A stretch of 5,073 bases of DNA, from assembly GCA_036525795.1 (NCBI GenBank), contig DATCZS010000101.1:1-5073 (forward strand), in the 5' to 3' direction. Source of the DNA: DATCZS01 sp036525795 (GTDB lineage: Bacteria; Actinomycetota; Acidimicrobiia; Spongiisociales; ZC4RG35). Of the stretch, positions 1-3,613 are shown one piece after another. The notes under the pieces were generated by a model. The model was given only the letters and a program-made list of their open reading frames with translations. It was not told where the DNA came from and did not search any database. Numbering within the stretch: position 1 is the first letter of the stretch; each line of letters opens with the position of its first letter. The position numbers and the translations under genes are program-made.

Positions 1-270
1 CTGATCCTCGACGATGCCACCAGTTCGGTCGACGCCGCCACGGAGGCAGAGATCAGGTCCGCCCTGGGAACGGTGATGGAAGGGCGCACGACGTTGATCA
101 TCGCCCACCGGACCTCGACGCTCTCGCTCGCAGACCGCGTCGTGGTGCTCGACGAAGGCCGGGTCGTCGGCGAGGGGCGCCACGAAGAGCTGCTCGAATC
201 CCTGCCCCGGTATGCCGAGATCCTCGCCGAGGCAGGCATGGAGCCCGACATCGAGGTGGGCTCGGGATGA
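1..270 (+). CDS. ABC exporter half-transporter, degenerate-site subunit (C-terminal 89 residues; 5' end outside window)
   Basis: This is the tail of a nucleotide-binding domain from a type IV (MDR/ABCB-like) ABC exporter. The reading frame is open from base 1 and stops at 268-270. Residue numbers here count from the window edge. Walker B reads LILDD with the metal-binding Asp at 4. Position 5, normally the catalytic Glu, is Asp. The D-loop SSVD follows (8-11), then the switch His of LIIAHR at 36, and the usual end of domain DRVVVLDEGRVVGEGRHEELL. The transmembrane half, Walker A, Q-loop and signature lie upstream of the window. In known heterodimeric exporters (TM287/288, BmrCD, LmrCD) one subunit has exactly this Glu-to-Asp change and forms a non-hydrolysing or slow ATP site; the role here is inferred from that. 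It overlaps the next gene by four bases (ATGA), which supports translation together and assembly as a pair. The substrate cannot be told from sequence. Confidence 0.93.
   Translation: MILDDATSSVDAATEAEIRSALGTVMEGRTTLIIAHRTSTLSLADRVVVLDEGRVVGEGRHEELLESLPRYAEILAEAGMEPDIEVGSG
253..260 (+). promoter_or_regulatory. Ribosome binding site for the second ABC subunit, inside the upstream gene
   Basis: GAGGTGGG lies 6-7 bases before the ATG at 267, inside the last codons of the upstream subunit. Together with the ATGA stop/start overlap it supports 267 as the start and suggests translational coupling. A second ATG directly follows at 270, so initiation could occur at either codon with a one-residue difference. 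Confidence 0.55.
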
Positions 271-2045
271 TGTACGCCAGGTTCGGAACAGACGACCGCA
301 TCGAGCGGCCGCTCGCTCTGCTCGCACGGGCCGCTCGTGAAGGTCGCCACCTGCGGGGGATGGCGCTCGGCGCGGCGGCGGCGGCGGTCGCCTCGACGGT
401 GGCCAGGCTGGCCGGACCGTTGATCATCCGGTCCGGCATCGACGGGGGAGTCCTCGTCGGAGATCGGGGGACGGTCACACGGGCGTCGCTGCTGTATCTG
501 GTCTTCCTGGTGGGCCAGTACGCCACCAACTCCGCCTCGCTGCTCCTCGTCAATCGGGTGGGGGAGCGGTTCCTCAGGGCTCTCCGGGTCAGGGTCTACC
601 GGCATCTGATCAACCTCGACCTGGGCTTCTTCGGCCGCACCAAAACGGGAGTGCTCGTGTCGCGGATGACGTCGGACGTCGAGGCGCTCACGACGTTCTC
701 GAGTGAAGGCGCAATCTCGGTGATCACCTCCACGCTCACGGTGGTGGGCGTGGCCGTGGGCCTCTTCCTGGTGGACACGACCATGGCATTCGTGATCATG
801 GGGATCCTCCCCGTGCTGGTGTTCGCCTCGGTGGTGTTCCGCCGGTATGCCGACCGGGCGTACCGGCAGGTCCGCGAGCAGATCGGACTGGTCCTCGGCT
901 CGTTGCAGGAAGGAATCTCGGGCGTCCGGGTGGTGCAGGCGTACAGCCAGGAGTCCCGCCAACTCGTCCGCTTCCATCGAGTCAACGATCGGTACTTCAG
1001 GGCCAACCTCGATGCCGCCAAGGCGATTGCGACCTATTTCCCATCGGTCGACTTCCTGCGGACCGCCGCCATCGGCCTCGTGCTGTTCGTGGGAGGCCGG
1101 CGCGTCCTCGACGGCTCGATGACCTTCGGTTCGCTCTCGGCGTTCCTGCTGTATCTGAACTGGTTCTTCGAGCCGATCGTGCAGCTCTCCAACGTCTACA
1201 ACCTGCTCCAGGGAGCCCTGGCGGCGCTCTCCAAGTTGTTCGGGATCCTCGATACGGAGGCGGCGGTGCAGGAGGCGCCGGACGCGGTCGAGCTGGTCGA
1301 ACCCCGGGGGGAATTGACGTTCGACGCGGTCACGTTCGGCTACGACCCGACGGTGCCCATCATCCGGGATCTCCAGCTCACGATCCCTCCCGGACAGCGG
1401 GTGGCGGTGGTGGGAGAGACCGGGGCGGGCAAGTCGACCATCGCCAAGCTGGCCACCCGCTTCTATGACCCCGATCGCGGGATCGTCCGCCTCGACGGCG
1501 TCGATCTGCGGGACGTCGGCTTTGGATCGCTTCGCCGGACGATCGCCCTCGTACCGCAGGAGGGCTTCCTCTTCGACGGCAGCATCCGGGACAACATCGT
1601 GTACGCCCGCCCGGACATGGGTGACGAAGACGTGTGGGAGATCTGTCGCACGCTGGGCATCGACGGCTGGCTCCGCCAGCTGCCCGAACGACTCGACACA
1701 GAGGTCAGAGAGCGCGGCAGCCGTCTGTCGTCGGGTGAGCGGCAGCTCGTCTCGCTGGCGAGGGCCATGGCGGCAGATCCGGCGGTGATCGTGCTCGACG
1801 AGGCGACCTCCAACCTCGACCCCGAGACCGAGGCCATGGTCGAGTCCGCCCTCGGCCGCCTCCTCGCCGGCCGGACCGCCATCGTGATCGCTCACAGGCT
1901 CCAGACCGCCGAGCGGGCCGATCGGGTGCTGGTCGTCGACGATGGCCGGATCATCGAGGATGGGCCCTTCGCCACGTTGGTGGCGCGGGGGGGAGCCTTT
2001 GCCGAGCTGCAGGCAATCTGGAAGGCGGCCGAATCGGCGCGCTGA
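267..2045 (+). CDS. ABC exporter half-transporter, catalytic subunit (permease fused to ATPase)
   Basis: This 592-residue protein has the usual length and order of an MDR/ABCB-type half-exporter. Residues about 30-310 form the six-helix membrane domain, with helices near 31-57, 73-95, 148-169, 171-192, 257-278 and 287-307. The conserved loop QEGISGVRVVQAY is at 214-226. The nucleotide-binding domain follows from about 350: A-loop Tyr 359, Walker A GETGAGKST 383-391, Q-loop Gln 431, signature LSSGERQ 487-493, Walker B VIVLDE with catalytic Glu 512, D-loop SNLD 515-518 and switch His 543. Everything needed for hydrolysis is present except that the signature deviates from LSGGQ at two positions. 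In a heterodimer this signature faces the partner's Walker A/B, and the partner has Asp for Glu, so both changes fall in the same ATP site. It is a plasma-membrane exporter, probably of drugs, lipids or other hydrophobic compounds. Rv1272c/Rv1273c of mycobacteria is a comparable pair, but orthology is not shown. A run of seven G at 1987-1993 is read through in frame. Confidence 0.95.
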   Translation: MMYARFGTDDRIERPLALLARAAREGRHLRGMALGAAAAAVASTVARLAGPLIIRSGIDGGVLVGDRGTVTRASLLYLVFLVGQYATNSASLLLVNRVGERFLRALRVRVYRHLINLDLGFFGRTKTGVLVSRMTSDVEALTTFSSEGAISVITSTLTVVGVAVGLFLVDTTMAFVIMGILPVLVFASVVFRRYADRAYRQVREQIGLVLGSLQEGISGVRVVQAYSQESRQLVRFHRVNDRYFRANLDAAKAIATYFPSVDFLRTAAIGLVLFVGGRRVLDGSMTFGSLSAFLLYLNWFFEPIVQLSNVYNLLQGALAALSKLFGILDTEAAVQEAPDAVELVEPRGELTFDAVTFGYDPTVPIIRDLQLTIPPGQRVAVVGETGAGKSTIAKLATRFYDPDRGIVRLDGVDLRDVGFGSLRRTIALVPQEGFLFDGSIRDNIVYARPDMGDEDVWEICRTLGIDGWLRQLPERLDTEVRERGSRLSSGERQLVSLARAMAADPAVIVLDEATSNLDPETEAMVESALGRLLAGRTAIVIAHRLQTAERADRVLVVDDGRIIEDGPFATLVARGGAFAELQAIWKAAESAR

Positions 2046-2069
2046 CTCGACGCGTGCTGCTCAAGGTTT

Positions 2070-2097
2070 GCCTCCAGCTGCCGATGTTGTTGGAGGC
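2070..2097 (+). terminator. Candidate hairpin downstream of the ABC operon
   Basis: A 7-bp perfect inverted repeat, GCCTCCA (2070-2076) and TGGAGGC (2091-2097), encloses a 14-base loop and starts 25 bases after the ABC stop codon. A second small hairpin follows at 2105-2122 (GCTCC / GGAGC). Neither is followed by a T-run, so a classical intrinsic terminator is not demonstrated. Position and stem composition would fit a terminator lacking a T-run. The much longer palindrome at 2162-2195 is an alternative end point for the same transcript. Confidence 0.3.
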
Positions 2098-2132
2098 CGG
2101 ACAGGCTCCTGAGTCAGGGAGCGGCCACCAGG

Positions 2133-2174
2133 CCGATTCCGGGGGATGCGGTTCGGTATCCGATCGCCGGGGGA
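2133..2174 (+). repeat. Near-identical direct repeat of a half-site upstream of the peptidase promoter
   Basis: CCGATTCCGGGGGA (2133-2146) recurs as CCGATCGCCGGGGGA (2160-2174), differing only in the bases between CCGAT and CCGGGGGA. The second copy overlaps the left arm of the 34-base palindrome, and the palindrome's right arm is the same element inverted. The element therefore occurs three times in about 65 bases, twice direct and once inverted. This could be a set of half-sites for a DNA-binding protein or the remains of a small duplication. Confidence 0.5.
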
Positions 2175-2195
2175 ACACATGTTCCCCCGGCGATC
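2162..2195. repeat. Perfect 34-base palindrome (16-bp arms) abutting the peptidase promoter
   Basis: The left arm GATCGCCGGGGGAACA (2162-2177) is the exact reverse complement of 2180-2195, separated only by CA. As RNA it would fold into a stem of about 15 bp with a four-base loop. It ends one base before a TTGGCG -35-like element at 2196. Two readings compete: a large operator or activator site for the peptidase promoter, or a strong bidirectional hairpin terminator for the upstream ABC operon. The lack of a T-run and the exact abutment to the promoter favour a regulatory site, but both roles are possible. The palindrome is directly visible; its function is inferred. Confidence 0.85.
2173..2184. 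promoter_or_regulatory. LexA/SOS-box-like core at the centre of the palindrome
   Basis: GAACACATGTTC fits the inner part of the Gram-positive LexA (DinR) operator consensus CGAACRNRYGTTCG: GAAC, then A-C-A-T matching RNRY, then GTTC. The flanking bases are G and C where the consensus has C and G, so the match is 12 of 14 with both outer positions wrong. It sits about 40-60 bases upstream of the predicted start site rather than over the -10, which is less usual for a LexA repressor site. The match could be a coincidence of the palindrome. Confidence 0.22.
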
Positions 2196-2224
2196 TTGGC
2201 GTAGTGGGACGACTCCGTTACGGT
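2196..2224 (+). promoter_or_regulatory. Candidate housekeeping-type promoter of the M23 peptidase gene
   Basis: TTGGCG (2196-2201) matches four of six bases of the -35 consensus TTGACA. After a 17-base spacer comes TACGGT (2219-2224), which fits the TANNNT -10 pattern common in actinobacteria. Transcription would start near 2231, giving a leader of roughly 64 bases before the ATG at 2295. The spacing is ideal and the site abuts the palindrome, but no experimental start site is known. Confidence 0.45.
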
Positions 2225-2231
2225 TCCCACT
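2203..2231. repeat. Inverted repeat surrounding the -10 element of the peptidase promoter
   Basis: AGTGGGA (2203-2209) and TCCCACT (2225-2231) are exact reverse complements 15 bases apart. Inside lies a smaller dyad, CCGTTACGG (2215-2223), which overlaps the -10 hexamer TACGGT. The outer repeat covers the promoter spacer and reaches the predicted start site. This is a typical repressor-operator position. It could also be a chance weak hairpin. Confidence 0.45.
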
Positions 2232-2276
2232 CGAATCGACGGCCGCCATGGGTGGCTTTCGGCATTCGCACCGCTC

Positions 2277-2292
2277 CGAGAGGAGATTCTCG
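2277..2292 (+). promoter_or_regulatory. Ribosome binding site of the peptidase gene, in the loop of a small hairpin
   Basis: AGGAG (2281-2285) stands nine bases before the ATG at 2295 and is the clearest Shine-Dalgarno sequence in the window, fixing that start. CGAGA (2277-2281) and TCTCG (2288-2292) are complementary and enclose GGAGAT, so the site would be displayed in a six-base loop. With a 5-bp stem the structure is probably weak. Confidence 0.6.
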
Positions 2293-2294
2293 CA

Positions 2295-2948
2295 ATGAAC
2301 GGAACGATGTCGCACGCCGTCGTTGCCCTGGTCATGTGGGCGACGATGCCCATCAGCTGGGTTTCGGCCGGCGTGACCGGGGAGAGCGACGATCCGATCC
2401 TCGATGCGATCGACGTCAGCTTCGAGATCCCGGCCGAGGAATTCCACATCGTCTTTCCCCAGGATGCGTCGCTCACCTCGTTCGAATCGACGTATGGCGC
2501 CGGCAAGGAGGATGGGCGTCGACACCTGGGAAACGACCTGGTCGCCCCGAAGATGACGCCGGTGTACGCCATCGCCGACGGCGTCGTACTCCGGGCGGGC
2601 ACCACTTCCCGGGCGGGGGCGCAGATCTGGATCGACCACGGGAACGGGTGGACGAGCTGGTACATGCATCTGAACAACGACAGCCCCGGATCCGACGACG
2701 GCCGGGCCGAGCGCCACGAGACCTTCGCCCCCGGGGTCGAGGCGGGCGCCTTCGTGGCCGCCGGGCAGCTGATCGGATTCGTGGGCGACAGCGGCAACGC
2801 CGAGGGGACCGAGCCCCACACCCACTTCGAGCTTCACCGGGATGGCCGTCCCGTGAACCCGTACTCCTATCTGATCGAGGCCCACGAGCGGGCGATCCTG
2901 GCCATCAAGGCGCTGCTCATGGCCTCGGTGCTTCCCGCCGTCGACTGA
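2295..2948 (+). CDS. Secreted M23 (LytM/lysostaphin-type) zinc metallopeptidase
   Basis: This 217-residue protein is probably a peptidoglycan endopeptidase acting in the cell envelope. The M23 core spans about residues 63-190 and has all expected catalytic residues. HLGND supplies zinc ligands His 77 and Asp 81. WYMHL supplies His 125. PHTHFELH supplies His 175 and the third zinc ligand His 177. The surrounding blocks APKMTPVYAIADGVV and VAAGQLIGFVGDSGNA are typical of the family. In LytM the His 125 and His 175 equivalents are catalytic and the other three bind zinc; assignment here is by analogy. Residues about 8-25 are hydrophobic and end in WVSA, a possible signal peptidase I site, although the n-region has no Lys or Arg. 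There is no LysM, SPOR or coiled-coil domain, so it is a minimal single-domain enzyme. An insertion rich in acidic and polar residues (NNDSPGSDDGRAERHETF, about 127-144) widens a loop after His 125. It has its own promoter-like region, so it is probably transcribed apart from the ABC genes. The start is set by AGGAG at 2281; a downstream Met at 2307 has no comparable site. Confidence 0.93.
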   Translation: MNGTMSHAVVALVMWATMPISWVSAGVTGESDDPILDAIDVSFEIPAEEFHIVFPQDASLTSFESTYGAGKEDGRRHLGNDLVAPKMTPVYAIADGVVLRAGTTSRAGAQIWIDHGNGWTSWYMHLNNDSPGSDDGRAERHETFAPGVEAGAFVAAGQLIGFVGDSGNAEGTEPHTHFELHRDGRPVNPYSYLIEAHERAILAIKALLMASVLPAVD

Positions 2949-2983
2949 TCTTCTCGGGGTCCCGGTGGTGTCTCGCCCGGGCG

Positions 2984-3017
2984 GCCGCCTAGCCTCACGG
3001 GCCGCCTAGCCTCACGG
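2984..3017 (+). repeat. Exact 17-base tandem duplication carrying a -10 element
   Basis: GCCGCCTAGCCTCACGG occurs at 2984-3000 and again, with no gap, at 3001-3017. It is two bases upstream of the ATG at 3020. Each copy contains TAGCCT, a TANNNT-type -10 hexamer, so the duplication doubles a promoter core. The first copy overlaps a GGCGGCCGCC palindrome at 2980-2989. Perfect identity suggests a recent slippage or duplication event, or selection to keep both copies. Confidence 0.93.
3007..3012 (+). promoter_or_regulatory. -10 element for a probably leaderless transcript
   Basis: TAGCCT fits TANNNT, and seven bases separate it from the A of the ATG at 3020. That is the normal distance from -10 to transcription start, so the mRNA would begin at the start codon itself. 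No Shine-Dalgarno sequence precedes the gene, which agrees with a leaderless message, common in actinobacteria. The duplicate hexamer at 2990-2995 would start transcription 17 bases earlier. No convincing -35 is seen at normal spacing for either copy. Confidence 0.5.
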
Positions 3018-3019
3018 CC

Positions 3020-3514
3020 ATGCCGGTCATCGTCGTGGGAGCCGATACCCCGGTGGGGGCCGCGATCATCGACGCCCTCGTGGAACCCGATCGCGAGGTT
3101 CGGGCATTCGTGACGTCGCCCGAGCGCGCCGGCGAGCTCAGGCGAAAGGGCGTCAAGGTCGCCACCGGAGATGTCTCAGACGTATCCCATGTCGAAGCGG
3201 CCAGCCTCAATTGCTTCTCGGCGGTGCTGATCGCAGATGCAGCCGGCGACGAGCGGGACCGCTCGTTCGCCCCTACCCCCGAGGCGGTGCTCGAAGGATG
3301 GGCTGTTGCCGTCGGGCGCGTTCGCAGGGTCATCTGGGTGGGGATCGATGCCCCGCCTGCCACCGGGGTGGACGAGGTCGCCGTGGTGCCGGGGGGGCCT
3401 GCTCCGGACGCCACCGCCCTGCGGGTGGCGGAGCTCGACGGACTCGACACGGAGGGTTTCCGCCGCGCCGTGTCTGGTGGGAATCGGCCGCGGTCCGGTG
3501 GTCTCGGCAGCTGA
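3020..3514 (+). CDS. Short NAD(P)-binding Rossmann-fold protein (NmrA/atypical SDR-like)
   Basis: This 164-residue soluble protein opens with a beta strand and dinucleotide loop, VIVVGADTPVGAAIIDAL. Gly 7 and Gly 13 fit the GxxxxxG of NmrA/atypical SDR proteins, while the usual middle Gly is Thr 10. Further family features are VRAFVTSPERAGELRRKGVKV (second strand, helix and third strand, 27-47), then GDVSD at 50-54, the usual acidic end of strand 3. A strand FSAVLIAD follows (66-73), and RRVIWVGIDAPP (102-113) matches strand 5. It ends where the catalytic and substrate part of a typical 210-300-residue SDR would begin, and no YxxxK is visible. It may therefore bind a nucleotide without being a dehydrogenase. 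A tract of seven G lies at 3391-3397 (residues 124-126); beyond it the sequence is less family-like and the last 15 residues look low-complexity. A frameshift in this tract is possible. The start is supported by the leaderless promoter geometry. A link to the following gltB gene is not shown. Confidence 0.75.
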   Translation: MPVIVVGADTPVGAAIIDALVEPDREVRAFVTSPERAGELRRKGVKVATGDVSDVSHVEAASLNCFSAVLIADAAGDERDRSFAPTPEAVLEGWAVAVGRVRRVIWVGIDAPPATGVDEVAVVPGGPAPDATALRVAELDGLDTEGFRRAVSGGNRPRSGGLGS

Positions 3515-3559
3515 TCCCGACCCGTTCTCTTCTCTCCTTCGACTGGGTTCGGCCTTCTG

Positions 3560-3586
3560 GGAGCCCCTTCCAGGCGACTAGGCTCC
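3560..3586. repeat. Inverted repeat overlapping the gltB -10 region
   Basis: GGAGCC (3560-3565) and GGCTCC (3581-3586) are reverse complements 15 bases apart. The right half overlaps the TAGGCT -10-like element. It might be an operator for gltB or a weak 6-bp hairpin ending the upstream transcript. At this GC content such short repeats arise easily by chance. Confidence 0.25.
3579..3584 (+). promoter_or_regulatory. Candidate -10 element of the gltB promoter
   Basis: TAGGCT fits TANNNT and resembles the TAGCCT elements upstream of the preceding gene. Transcription would begin near 3591-3593, leaving a leader of about 21-23 bases before the ATG at 3614. No good -35 stands at the right distance; TTCTGG at 3555-3560 is poor. 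The presence of a promoter here would make gltB independent of the Rossmann-fold gene 99 bases upstream. Confidence 0.4.
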
Positions 3587-3613
3587 GGCCCCTGCCGGCG
3601 ACCTGGGATCGCG

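Noticed and set aside
1987..1993. Run of seven G near the end of the second ABC gene as a possible frameshift
   Set aside because: The frame stays consistent with the family on both sides (ATLVARGGAFAELQAIW), so no shift is indicated.
2061..2885. Long - strand open frame of 274 codons antisense to the peptidase gene
   Set aside because: No family motif, and the composition is typical of an antisense frame in GC-rich coding DNA.
2961..2981. Possible hairpin terminator CCCGG...CCGGG after the peptidase gene
   Set aside because: Only five base pairs with an 11-base loop and no T-run; too weak to call in GC-rich DNA.
2980..2989. GGCGGCCGCC palindrome as a separate operator
   Set aside because: A ten-base GC-only palindrome is expected by chance at this base composition and it is partly made by the tandem repeat unit.
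2054..2992. Long + strand open frame of 312 codons covering the peptidase gene
   Set aside because: Its protein is Arg/Gly-rich, matches no recognisable fold and overlaps the M23 gene, whose catalytic motifs are complete in another frame. It is a GC-driven shadow.
3515..3613. Riboswitch or structured leader before gltB
   Set aside because: The gap is only 99 bases and the predicted leader about 22 bases, too short for a riboswitch, and no known motif is recognisable.
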